Source: Bin87 sp965204905 (GTDB lineage Bacteria > Chloroflexota > Dehalococcoidia > Lucifugimonadales > UBA3495). Taken from it: a stretch of DNA of 64,000 nt. The translations under genes and the position numbers were made by a program. Positions 32,449-41,071 of the stretch are shown here, piece after piece; positions within the stretch are counted from its first letter, which is position 1; the number at the start of each line of letters is the position of its first letter. Location: NCBI GenBank assembly GCA_965204905.1, contig OZ242042.1, positions 2,480,001 through 2,544,000 of the forward strand. Direction: 5' to 3'. The notes beneath the pieces are model-generated. The model was given only the letters and a program-made list of their open reading frames with translations. It searched no databases and was not told where the DNA came from.

Positions 32449-34521
32449 ATGACGCTGCAACAAACCGAAACGCGGCCCACCGCGGCGACTCAGCAACCGG
32501 CCCCGGCCGGGGCAGCCGTGGACTCTGCAATTGATAAATTGCACGACTACTTCCGTAGCATTCAGCACGAGTCCGGCTACTGGTGGGGCGAGCTGGAATC
32601 CAACAACACGATGGAAGCGGAGTATGTCATGCTCTGCCGGTTCCTTGGGCATCACAATCCCGACCGGGAGCGGCACATCGTCAACTACCTGCTCACCAAG
32701 CAGGGCGCGGATGGCTCCTGGTCCATCTACTACGGAGCACCCGGGGATATCTCCACTTCCGTCGAGTGTTATTTCGCCCTGAAACTTTGCGGACAGGATC
32801 CCGAATCCGACCCGATGCGGCGCGCCCGGGAGTTTATCCTGGCGCGTGGCGGGGTTCCCAAAGTGCGGATGTTCACCCGCATCTGGCTGGCCCTTTTCGG
32901 ACAATGGGAGTGGGAAGGCACTCCCCGGCTGCCCACCGAAATGATCCTGCTGCCGGATTGGGCGCCGTTCAGCATCTACCGGTTCGCCAGTTGGGCCCGA
33001 GGGTGCATCGTCCCGTTGTCCATCGTACTCACCAGGCATCCAATCCGAACCATTCCCCCGGAGCACGCGATTGACGAACTCTTCCCGGCCGGCCGGGATG
33101 GCACCGACTATTCCTTGCCCACCCCACCGGGGTTCAACCTTCCGCGATTGGTTCACCTCATCGAACAGACCGTTGGTACGATCTACAACCAGGTCCGATT
33201 CAATCCGTTCCGTAAAATCGCCGAACGGAAAGCAATCAAGTGGATCCTCGAGCACCAGGAAGAGGACGGCAGCTGGGGTGGCATCCAACCCCCCTGGGTG
33301 TACAGTTTGATCGCCTTGAGCGTATGCGGGTTCGAGAACGACCACCCGGCAATGGTCAAAGGGTTTGAAGGATTGGAGGGATTTGGCATTCAGAAAGGGG
33401 ACAAATGGACGGTGCAGGGCTGCATCTCCCCCGTGTGGGATACCTGCCTTACCGTTCAGGCGCTGGCCGAAAGCGGATTGCCCACAGATGACCCCATGCT
33501 GACTCACGCTACGCGCTGGCTGGTGGACAAGCAGATCCTGGTGGGCGGCGACTGGCAGGTACAGGCGCCTCAGCTCCAACCCGGCGGGTGGGCTTTCGAG
33601 TTTCACAATAACTGCTATCCCGACATTGACGACACCGCAGAGGTCGTATTGGCGCTGCGCCTCGGCGCGTTGCCTGGTGGAGAAGATCGCCTTCGTCAGG
33701 AAGCGATTGAACGCGCCGTCTCGTGGGTCGCCGGGATGCAGAACCGTGATGGCGGTTGGGCCTCGTTCGACAAGAACAACAACCACGGGTATGTGACGGC
33801 AATCACGTTCAGCGACTTCGGCGAGGTTCTGGACCCGTCCAGCGCCGACGTAACCGCGCACGTGCTTGAGATGTACGGCAAGCTCGGACACAAGGCAGAC
33901 TTGCCCTCGATTCAAGCTTCGTATCGGTATTTGCGCTCCGAGCAGGAGGACAATGGAAGCTGGTTCGGTCGGTGGGGAGTCAACTACATATATGGACTTG
34001 GGGCAGTCCTGCCGGCTCTGGAGTCCATCGGAGAGAACATGGGCCAACCGTATGTCCGTCGCGCAGTTCAGTGGCTGGTGGCGCACCAGAACGCCGATGG
34101 CGGTTGGGGCGAGTCATGCGCATCCTACGTTGACTCTACCCAACACGGCGTCGGTCCCAGCACGGCGTCGCAGACGGCCTGGGCCGTAATCGCTCTGGTC
34201 GCAGCCGGCGAGGCCAACCACTCCGCCACTTATAAAGGCGTGGACTACCTGCTGAGCGCCCAAAATGCCGATGGTCAATGGGATGAGCCATACTTCACTG
34301 GCACCGGATTCCCTGGCTACATGAAAGGCGCGCGGGTGGAACGTGTTCCAAAGCCCGGCGAGCGCGGTTTCCAGGGAACGGAATTGTCCGCCGGATTTAT
34401 GATAAATTACCACCTGTATCGCAATACATGGCCGTTGCTGGCCCTTAGTCGTTACCGGAACCGCATGTACTCACAATCCCCAGAATACTCCTCCCGACGG
34501 AACGGTCATGCGCCGGTGTAA
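32449..34521 (+). CDS. shc: Squalene-hopene cyclase
   Basis: The 690-aa cyclase converts squalene to hopene and hopanol in the membrane. The protonating motif DIDDTAEV is at residues 392-399. Several QW-type repeats are visible, e.g. KQGADGSWSIYYGAPGDIST, QEEDGSWGGIQPPWVYSL, QNRDGGWASF, QEDNGSWFGRWGVNYIYG and QNADGGWGES. The frame is open inside hpnA; MTLQQTETRP at 32449 is the natural start. The N-terminal 25 residues are Ala/Thr/Pro rich. Length and motifs indicate a functional enzyme. Confidence 0.97.
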   Translation: MTLQQTETRPTAATQQPAPAGAAVDSAIDKLHDYFRSIQHESGYWWGELESNNTMEAEYVMLCRFLGHHNPDRERHIVNYLLTKQGADGSWSIYYGAPGDISTSVECYFALKLCGQDPESDPMRRAREFILARGGVPKVRMFTRIWLALFGQWEWEGTPRLPTEMILLPDWAPFSIYRFASWARGCIVPLSIVLTRHPIRTIPPEHAIDELFPAGRDGTDYSLPTPPGFNLPRLVHLIEQTVGTIYNQVRFNPFRKIAERKAIKWILEHQEEDGSWGGIQPPWVYSLIALSVCGFENDHPAMVKGFEGLEGFGIQKGDKWTVQGCISPVWDTCLTVQALAESGLPTDDPMLTHATRWLVDKQILVGGDWQVQAPQLQPGGWAFEFHNNCYPDIDDTAEVVLALRLGALPGGEDRLRQEAIERAVSWVAGMQNRDGGWASFDKNNNHGYVTAITFSDFGEVLDPSSADVTAHVLEMYGKLGHKADLPSIQASYRYLRSEQEDNGSWFGRWGVNYIYGLGAVLPALESIGENMGQPYVRRAVQWLVAHQNADGGWGESCASYVDSTQHGVGPSTASQTAWAVIALVAAGEANHSATYKGVDYLLSAQNADGQWDEPYFTGTGFPGYMKGARVERVPKPGERGFQGTELSAGFMINYHLYRNTWPLLALSRYRNRMYSQSPEYSSRRNGHAPV

Positions 34522-34589
34522 CCGTTCGCCGCCGGGTTGACGATATTCGCCACGATTTCCGTTGCACACGCGTCTTCTGAGTGCTACCT

Positions 34590-35033
34590 ATGAAAGTCAA
34601 AAATTTTTCCCTCAAAGTCGATACCAAAGATGCGCCCCAGTTGATCGACATCACTGATTGGGTTAAAGGCTGTGTTGCCGAATCGCACATCAATAACGGT
34701 ATGGTGCTCGTATATTCCCGGCACACCACTGCCGCCGTGAAAATCAACGAGAACGAGCCGTTGTTGATCGAGGACATGGCCGAATTCCTCGAACGCATCG
34801 CTCCCCGTGACGCCTACTATCGGCACAATGACTTTTCGATCCGCACCGTGAATATGACCGAGGATGAGTCTCCAAACGGCCACGCCCACCTTCAGCATTT
34901 GATGCTGGGGTGCAGTGAAACGATACCGCTCATCGATGGCAAAATACCCTTTGGTCAGTGGCAGAGCATCTTTTTCATAGAGCTCGACCACCCGCGCCCC
35001 CGGGAGGTCATGGTTCAAATCCTGGGAGAGTAG
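34590..35033 (+). CDS. YjbQ family (UPF0047) protein
   Basis: A 147-aa protein of the YjbQ/UPF0047 fold. Family motifs are VYSRHTTAAVKINENEP, SPNGHAHLQHLMLG and GKIPFGQWQSIFFIELDHPR, containing the conserved His residues and the Gln-Trp. E. coli YjbQ has weak thiamine-phosphate synthase activity, but the usual role is unclear. Its place between the cyclase and hpnC is unusual. The ATG at 34590 is preferred over a GTG three codons earlier. Confidence 0.9.
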   Translation: MKVKNFSLKVDTKDAPQLIDITDWVKGCVAESHINNGMVLVYSRHTTAAVKINENEPLLIEDMAEFLERIAPRDAYYRHNDFSIRTVNMTEDESPNGHAHLQHLMLGCSETIPLIDGKIPFGQWQSIFFIELDHPRPREVMVQILGE

Positions 35034-35056
35034 AGCGGAGACCAACCCGGTGCATC

Positions 35057-36055
35057 ATGCCCCCTCCTGTTGACACTCAAACTACGGAGGCATTCGCCGG
35101 CGTAGCCAACCCCGCCGGTGGCGCCGCCACCCTCAGCGATGCGTATGCCTTCTGCGCCGGTTTGGCCCGCAGCCACTACGAGAATTTCAACGTCGGTGGT
35201 TGGATCACCCCGCGCGAAAAGTTGCCGCACGTGTACGCCATCTACGCCTGGTGCCGTATGGTGGATGATCTGGGAGACGAAGCCAGCTTACGGGCGCATG
35301 AGAAGCCGCTGGTCGCCGGCGGACAAATCGACGCCGCCGTTTCCGAACACCGTTTGGCCGGACTGGACTGGTGGACTTCAGAACTGGACCTGGCATATTC
35401 CGGCCAACCTACGCATCCGATAGCGATAGCGATACAGGATACCGTCCACAAATTTGAAATCCCAAAAGATCCATTCATCCGCTTGATTCACGCCAACCGG
35501 ATCGATCAGGGCACGGGAAGGTTCGACACCATCGACGCCGTCCTGGACTATTGCACCTATTCGGCCAACCCGGTCGGCCACCTCTATTTGTACCTGTTTG
35601 GCTATTCCGACGCCGAACGCCAACGCCTGGCAGACAACACCTGCACCGCCCTTCAGCTGACCAACTTCTGGCAGGATGTATCCCGCGACTACCACGAACG
35701 GGGGCGCATCTATCTCCCGCAGCGGGATATGGCACGTTTCGGAGTTTCCGAGTCGCACATTGCTCGGGGAGTGGCTGGAGACGATTTCCGAGCGCTCCTG
35801 GCCCATGAATGCGATCTGGCTATGAAGCTGTTTCGAGATGGAGCGCCTCTGGTTCGTTCCCTGGATCGACGGGCGCGTCTCCCGGTGGCATTGTTCACAC
35901 GGGGCGGCGTTGCCATTCTGGAGGCCATCAGAAAGCGCAACTTTGACGTGCTGAGCGAGCGCCCCTCATTGTCGAAAAGCCACAAAACCCGGCTGTTGTT
36001 GTCAACCTGGTTCAGCAGCAAATTGGGACTGGGTTTCGGCCTGCCGACGCATTGA
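35057..36055 (+). CDS. hpnC: Hydroxysqualene synthase HpnC
   Basis: HpnC converts presqualene diphosphate to hydroxysqualene. It is a squalene/phytoene-synthase-fold protein of 332 aa with YAIYAWCRMVDDLGDE (first Asp motif), YSANPVGHLYLYLFGY and LTNFWQDVSRDYHERGRIYLP (second Asp motif). The frame extends upstream across yjbQ; MPPPVDTQTTEAF at 35057 is chosen. It is followed ten bases later by hpnD, which has the same fold. Confidence 0.93.
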   Translation: MPPPVDTQTTEAFAGVANPAGGAATLSDAYAFCAGLARSHYENFNVGGWITPREKLPHVYAIYAWCRMVDDLGDEASLRAHEKPLVAGGQIDAAVSEHRLAGLDWWTSELDLAYSGQPTHPIAIAIQDTVHKFEIPKDPFIRLIHANRIDQGTGRFDTIDAVLDYCTYSANPVGHLYLYLFGYSDAERQRLADNTCTALQLTNFWQDVSRDYHERGRIYLPQRDMARFGVSESHIARGVAGDDFRALLAHECDLAMKLFRDGAPLVRSLDRRARLPVALFTRGGVAILEAIRKRNFDVLSERPSLSKSHKTRLLLSTWFSSKLGLGFGLPTH

Positions 36056-36064
36056 AGATCACGC

Positions 36065-36961
36065 ATGACCGGTCCGCAACACGTCAATACATACCCATCA
36101 GCCTCCGACCTGGCCGATGCTTACGAAACCTGCCGGCAACTGACCCGAAGGGAGGCTAAGAATTTCTACTTCGCTTTCCTCACGCTGCCGGCGCAGCGCC
36201 GGCGCGCAATCTACGTCGCCTACGCTTTTTGCAGGTATTGCGACGATTCCGTTGACGAAGCCGGAACCACCGAAGAGAAGCTGGCCCGAATCACCCGGCT
36301 GCGCTATATGCTGGCCGAAACATACGACGGTCGAGCCGAGGAACCTGTGTTCATAGGTTTGGCCGACGTTGCCAACCGGTATGAAATTCCACAAGAGTAC
36401 TTTGAAGGGGTGCTGAACGGAGTGGAATCGGACTTAATCAAGACGCGCTACTCTGATTTCGACGAACTCCGCACCTACTGCTACCAGGTTGCATCCGTAG
36501 TGGGCCTCATCTGCATCCACATATTCGGTTATCAAGGCGGGGAAATGGCCCGCCGCCATGCCATTGACCTGGGGCTGGCGATGCAGTTGACCAATATCTG
36601 CCGCGACGTGCGGGAGGATTGGGAACTTGGCCGAGTTTATCTTCCCCAGGATGAAATGCGTCGTTACGGCGTAACTGAGGAAGACCTGGCCGGCGGCGTA
36701 GTGACGGACTCATTCGCCGAGTTGTTGCAGTTTCAGATCCACCGCGCCCGCCAGTATTTCGCCAGCGGCCGGCTGCTGCTGCCCTACCTGCCCAGACGCT
36801 CCCGTGCCTGCCCGGCTGCGCTGGGCTCCATATACGGCGGCGTATTGAACCGAATCGAGCGTTCCGGCTACGACGTATTCGGGGAGCGCATCGGATTGAG
36901 CAATGGCGCCAAGTTGGCGCTGATGGCCAAAGCCTGGCTCCTGGGTCCGTGGTTAAAGTGA
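36065..36961 (+). CDS. hpnD: Presqualene diphosphate synthase HpnD
   Basis: HpnD condenses two farnesyl diphosphates to presqualene diphosphate. The 298-aa product shows RREAKNFYFAFLTLP, YVAYAFCRYCDDSVDE (first Asp motif), YCYQVASVVGLICIHIFGY and LTNICRDVREDWELGRVYLPQDEM (second motif). It overlaps hpnE by 13 bases, and together hpnC-D-E form the three-enzyme squalene route that replaces squalene synthase. Confidence 0.95.
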   Translation: MTGPQHVNTYPSASDLADAYETCRQLTRREAKNFYFAFLTLPAQRRRAIYVAYAFCRYCDDSVDEAGTTEEKLARITRLRYMLAETYDGRAEEPVFIGLADVANRYEIPQEYFEGVLNGVESDLIKTRYSDFDELRTYCYQVASVVGLICIHIFGYQGGEMARRHAIDLGLAMQLTNICRDVREDWELGRVYLPQDEMRRYGVTEEDLAGGVVTDSFAELLQFQIHRARQYFASGRLLLPYLPRRSRACPAALGSIYGGVLNRIERSGYDVFGERIGLSNGAKLALMAKAWLLGPWLK

Positions 36962-38352
36962 ACCCTCCGTGTGCCGGGGCCGCGCCGGAAAGTCCAACCC
37001 GACGACGCTCCGCGCTCGTTTTCGGCGGAGGATTGGCCGGAATCGCCGCCGCCAAACGACTGGCCGAAACCGGCTGGCAGGTGGCGCTATTGGAAGCCCG
37101 GTCAAGCTTGGGCGGGCGGGTTTTCTCCTTTCGCGAGCCCCAAAGCGGGCGCGTACTGGACAACGGGCAGCACATAATCGTTGGCGCCTGCACGGAGTTT
37201 ATTGCGTTCCTGGAAACAATCGGGTCTCGGCATCTCTGGCATCTGCAACCGCAGTTGGACGTCGCGGTGTACGACCGCCGGCAACGATTGGGACGTCTTT
37301 ACGGGGTATCCGCGCCGAGCCCGATGCACCTTCTTCCGGCATTCTTGACCTATTCCCATCTCGGATGGCTGGACAAGGTGAAAGTGGCACGAGCCATCAT
37401 CTCCATGATGCGCGTCAACCGCCAGGCTCCCGAACTTGAAAGCATCACGTTCTACGATTGGTTAAAATCCCGCGGCCAGCCGGATCGCATCGTTGCCAAC
37501 CTGTGGAACGTGCTGATAGAAGGGACTCTGAACGACAACATCAGAGAAGTCAGCGCATCCATGGGGTTGATGATAATACAGGACGGACTCCTCGCCGGTC
37601 AGCGCACCATCAACGTCGGGTATCCTACCGTCCCGTTGAATGACGCGCTCGCTCGGCCCGCTCAAGACTATCTGGAAAAACTGGGAGTCAAAGTCATTGC
37701 CGGGTGTCCCGTGCGCTGCGTCAATACCGATTCAAACCGCCGCGTGGAGAGCATCACCACCGGGGATGGCAGTAGTTTGCAGGCTGACGCCTACGTCAGC
37801 GCGATTCCGTTCTGGACTCTGCCTAAACTATTTTCGGGTTCAATGGCGGAGACATTGACGGTTCGGCAACTGTCCAATTTGCAAACCTCCCCTATAGTAA
37901 ACGTCTATCTCCTGTACGATCAGCCGGTCATGGCGCGCGATTTTTGCTACGTCCTCAACAGTCCGTTGCAATGGGTTTTCAACTCGACTCTCATCTACGG
38001 AGACAGAACCCAGGAGAATCAACAATCGCTGTCCGTGTCGGTCAGCGCGGCCTGGGATTATATTGACGTTGCGCGATCCCGTTTCTCCCACACCATCGCC
38101 AATGAGATGCTGGCGACCTTTCCCAAAGCCCGGGATGCGACGTTGCTTGACGCGGTGGTGGTGAAACAACGCAACGCTACCTTCAGGTGTATCCCCGGCG
38201 CCAACCGGCACCGCCCGGGCCCGCGCACGGAGTCTCCCAACTTATTCCTCGCGGGCGAATGGACGAATACCGGATGGCCATCCACTATGGAGAGCGCGGT
38301 TATCAGTGGGTATAATGCCGCTGAGGCAGTTATGTCATCGGAATGGGCCTAA
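36949..38352 (+). CDS. hpnE: Hydroxysqualene dehydroxylase HpnE
   Basis: HpnE is a flavoprotein that reduces hydroxysqualene to squalene. The dinucleotide motif is VFGGGLAGIAAAKRLAETGW, and EARSSLGGRVFSFREP and DNGQHIIVGACTEFIAFL follow, as in amine-oxidase-fold desaturases. The C-terminal FAD motif is NLFLAGEWTNTGWPSTMESAVISGYNAAEAV. The start is a GTG at 36949; another GTG lies three codons later. Length 467 aa. Confidence 0.93.
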   Translation: MVKVNPPCAGAAPESPTRRRSALVFGGGLAGIAAAKRLAETGWQVALLEARSSLGGRVFSFREPQSGRVLDNGQHIIVGACTEFIAFLETIGSRHLWHLQPQLDVAVYDRRQRLGRLYGVSAPSPMHLLPAFLTYSHLGWLDKVKVARAIISMMRVNRQAPELESITFYDWLKSRGQPDRIVANLWNVLIEGTLNDNIREVSASMGLMIIQDGLLAGQRTINVGYPTVPLNDALARPAQDYLEKLGVKVIAGCPVRCVNTDSNRRVESITTGDGSSLQADAYVSAIPFWTLPKLFSGSMAETLTVRQLSNLQTSPIVNVYLLYDQPVMARDFCYVLNSPLQWVFNSTLIYGDRTQENQQSLSVSVSAAWDYIDVARSRFSHTIANEMLATFPKARDATLLDAVVVKQRNATFRCIPGANRHRPGPRTESPNLFLAGEWTNTGWPSTMESAVISGYNAAEAVMSSEWA

Positions 38353-38370
38353 GGAAAACGGAGAGCGGAC

Positions 38371-39048
38371 GTGCCGGATCAATGGGCTGAACAGCGTCAG
38401 GAACTGACCGAGGCCACCCGGGAGATGTACCGTCGCGGGCTGGTGGGAGCGTACTCGGGTAACACCAGCGTGCGGCTATCCGGCACGGGAGAAGACGGGC
38501 TATTGCTGGTCACCCCTACGCACCATCCATACTACCGACTCCGGCCCGAGGAACTAGTGGTCGTGGACCTGGATGGCGAACCCGTAGCGGAAGGTGGCCT
38601 GCACCCATCTTCGGAAACGCGCCTGCATCTCGAGATCTACCGGAGACGCGATGACGTTCAGGCAGTGGTTCATACGCACTCCATTCACGCTTCCGCCGCC
38701 TCCGTGGTAGGCAGAGACATTCCCGCGCTGATCGACGAAATGTTGCTCACCATCGGCGGCCCGGTCAAGGTTGGCAAATATGCTTTCCCCGGTACGCAGC
38801 AGTTGGCCGAGGCAGCTTACGCGGCGTTGGGCGAGCGCAATGCCGCGCTGCTGCGCAATCACGGCGTCGTGAGTGTTGGTCCAGACATCTGGGAGGCCCT
38901 GGAAGTAGCGGACCTGGTCGAGCGACTGGCGCAGATCTTTGTCCTGGCTCGAAATTTCGGACCGCGTGCCGCAGCGACTTTACCGGATGACGCCATAGCC
39001 GAGGAACTGGAAATGTTCCGAAACAGTCGCGCGTCCGGCGCGCAATAA
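38371..39048 (+). CDS. Class II aldolase/adducin family protein
   Basis: A 225-aa zinc aldolase or epimerase similar to fuculose-phosphate aldolase. YSGNTSVRL binds phosphate, HPSSETRLHLEIYRRR contains the catalytic Glu, and VVHTHSIHASAASV with LLRNHGVVSVG gives the three zinc His. The GTG at 38371 has GGAGAG upstream. Its place right after hpnE, in the same run, suggests it acts on a sugar phosphate connected to the hopanoid side chain; this is inference. It could equally be a general sugar or methylthioribulose-type enzyme. Confidence 0.82.
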   Translation: MPDQWAEQRQELTEATREMYRRGLVGAYSGNTSVRLSGTGEDGLLLVTPTHHPYYRLRPEELVVVDLDGEPVAEGGLHPSSETRLHLEIYRRRDDVQAVVHTHSIHASAASVVGRDIPALIDEMLLTIGGPVKVGKYAFPGTQQLAEAAYAALGERNAALLRNHGVVSVGPDIWEALEVADLVERLAQIFVLARNFGPRAAATLPDDAIAEELEMFRNSRASGAQ

Positions 39049-39088
39049 GGGCCGCAACAACGGCAACCCACCACAACCTGGCTGAATC

Positions 39089-40123
39089 ATGGCGACTGCA
39101 CCCTTGCCATCAAATACGTACCTCCGGGCAATTGCCGTGGTGGGTTCTTCCAGCAATTTTGGATCTCTGTTGCTGAAGGAGCTGGAAGCCACGATGCCCG
39201 ATTGCCAATTGATGGCCATCGACAACTATCCGCTCCTCAAACCGGTGAAGCAGGTCTCGGCGTATCGAATGGAACCCAACCGTGCCGGAGCGATACTGAC
39301 CATCGATGACATTCCGGACGTGATGCAGTCGAAGGCATGGGATATGGTCCTTGAGAACCGACGGCTCACCATGGCAGACGTGGCAGATGCTTTCCACCTC
39401 GAATCCGTGGACTGCGTGGTCCATGTAGGCAGCCTGTATGACCGGGCAAACCCTGAACTTTTTGTCGGCAATACCGAAAACTGGATACAAGCCTGCCGGT
39501 TGGCCGGCGTTCGTCAGTTCGTGTACCTATCCGACGTTCGCGTGTACGGAACCAAACGGAAAAATCCGATCCCTCTTACCGAACGCTCCAACCCCAATCC
39601 GGCGGCAGAGCATCGCTTTATCCTGGACGCCGAGCTGCCACTGCAAGAGAGTTTCGATAACTCCATTTCCTCCAACAGCCTGAAAATCGCGGTGCTGAGG
39701 TCTGCGATGACTGCGGGACCCAGCGGGTCCAGTCCCGCCACGAACGAGTTGCTTTGGCCGGCGGTCACATCAAACAGAAGCCGCAGTATTCCGATCCAGC
39801 TGGTACACCAGCACGATCTTACGCGAGCAGTCCGGCTTACCCTGCTTCGCGAACTCAACGGCATTTATAACGTGGCCAGCCGGGGCGTGGTGGAATCGAA
39901 AAACGTGCTGGATATGTTCCAAAACGGAACGGCAGGCAAAGCGAACCGGTCCAAACGCCGAGGCAAGCCGGCAACTCGCAGTATGGGCAAGCATCCTCTG
40001 ATCGTTTCAGACACCAAGTTCCGGCAGGCCGCGAACTTTGAGGCTGCATATTCTTCTGAGCAGGCCGCCCGCGCGTACTGCCACTCATACCTGCACGGGA
40101 TGAATTCGCAACATGACCACTGA
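39089..40123 (+). CDS. Extended SDR-like protein with altered active site
   Basis: A 344-aa protein with an epimerase-like Rossmann fold. The nucleotide loop reads VVGSSSNFGSLLLKEL, not the usual GxxGxxG, and FVYLSDVRVYGTKRKNPIPL resembles the family segment before the catalytic Tyr. The expected YxxxK is replaced by AEHRFILDAE, with no Tyr or matching Lys. The C-terminal 80 residues are basic (KANRSKRRGKPATRS). It is probably not a standard dehydrogenase and may be a binding or assembly protein. It overlaps the nucleoside hydrolase gene by 11 bases. Confidence 0.65.
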   Translation: MATAPLPSNTYLRAIAVVGSSSNFGSLLLKELEATMPDCQLMAIDNYPLLKPVKQVSAYRMEPNRAGAILTIDDIPDVMQSKAWDMVLENRRLTMADVADAFHLESVDCVVHVGSLYDRANPELFVGNTENWIQACRLAGVRQFVYLSDVRVYGTKRKNPIPLTERSNPNPAAEHRFILDAELPLQESFDNSISSNSLKIAVLRSAMTAGPSGSSPATNELLWPAVTSNRSRSIPIQLVHQHDLTRAVRLTLLRELNGIYNVASRGVVESKNVLDMFQNGTAGKANRSKRRGKPATRSMGKHPLIVSDTKFRQAANFEAAYSSEQAARAYCHSYLHGMNSQHDH

Positions 40124-41057
40124 AACCGGGGACAACGCGATACCCGTCATCGTCGATACAGACCCCGGCGTCGATGACGCCGTTGCCATCCTCATGTTGC
40201 TGGCCAACCCGACGTGTGAAATCCTTGGGTTCACCACCACGGCAGGAAACGTACCCCTGGCGCGCTCCACCCGGAACACCCTCGCCCTGTTGGAGTACGT
40301 GGGACGTTTGGACATCCCGGTGTACCGGGGGGCGGCGCGCCCGGTGCGCGGGCGTTTCGCCTATGCGCGACACGTCCACTCAGTGTCCGGCCTGACTCGA
40401 CGATTGCCCGACCCGTCCGCCCGCCCCTCCGAAATCGGAGCCGTCCGGTTCATGGAGCGCGCGTTGATTGATGCGCGCAGACCGGTCACCGTCATCGCGT
40501 TGGGGCCACTCACCAACCTGGCCAGGCTGTGGAGACGAAACCCTGCGGCGTTGAGGTCTGCTGAACGGATCGTCGTGATGGGCGGAGCGGTGCAGACTGA
40601 GGGCAACGCCACGCCGCACGCAGAGTTCAACTTTTACAGCGACCCGACGGCGGCGCGGATCGTCATGGAGTCCGGCCTGCCGATCACGCTGATTGACCTG
40701 GCGGCGTGTCGCCAGGTGTTCATTTCGCGGGATCAAGCCCAGCAGGTCCACAGCGCCGGCCGGCTGGGAACCCTGGCCGCCGAACTGCTCCACGGCTGGT
40801 TCGCGAGAGACCCGGCGCGCCAGAATTTTAATCTGTACGATCCGTTGGCAGTCCTCGCCGTCACCCACCCGCACGTCGTCGAATTGGACGGCATGACAAT
40901 GACGGTAGTGGACTCGGACGTTACGGATGATGCCGCAATGTGGGGGAAGTGCGAGGTGTTTGACGCCAATCACGGCCCGACGCTGGTAGCGGCTCCTGAC
41001 CGGGTGGACAATGGGGCAGCACAGTCAGCGATCCAGCGCCTGCTGGAATGGGCCTAG
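40113..41057 (+). CDS. Nucleoside hydrolase (IunH family)
   Basis: A 314-aa N-ribohydrolase. The calcium-binding signature is VDTDPGVDDAVAILMLL near the N-terminus, with VIALGPLTNLARL, VVMGGAV, EFNFYSDPTAARIV and FNLYDPLAVLAVTHP later. The family cleaves nucleosides to ribose and base. Position in the hopanoid run suggests it might act on adenosylhopane or on released nucleosides. Confidence 0.9.
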   Translation: MTTETGDNAIPVIVDTDPGVDDAVAILMLLANPTCEILGFTTTAGNVPLARSTRNTLALLEYVGRLDIPVYRGAARPVRGRFAYARHVHSVSGLTRRLPDPSARPSEIGAVRFMERALIDARRPVTVIALGPLTNLARLWRRNPAALRSAERIVVMGGAVQTEGNATPHAEFNFYSDPTAARIVMESGLPITLIDLAACRQVFISRDQAQQVHSAGRLGTLAAELLHGWFARDPARQNFNLYDPLAVLAVTHPHVVELDGMTMTVVDSDVTDDAAMWGKCEVFDANHGPTLVAAPDRVDNGAAQSAIQRLLEWA

Positions 41058-41071
41058 CCGAGGATTTTCGC

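Noticed and set aside
32332..34086. 584-aa minus-strand frame across the cyclase gene
   Set aside because: It is antisense to squalene-hopene cyclase, whose motifs are complete; the antisense product has no recognisable domain.
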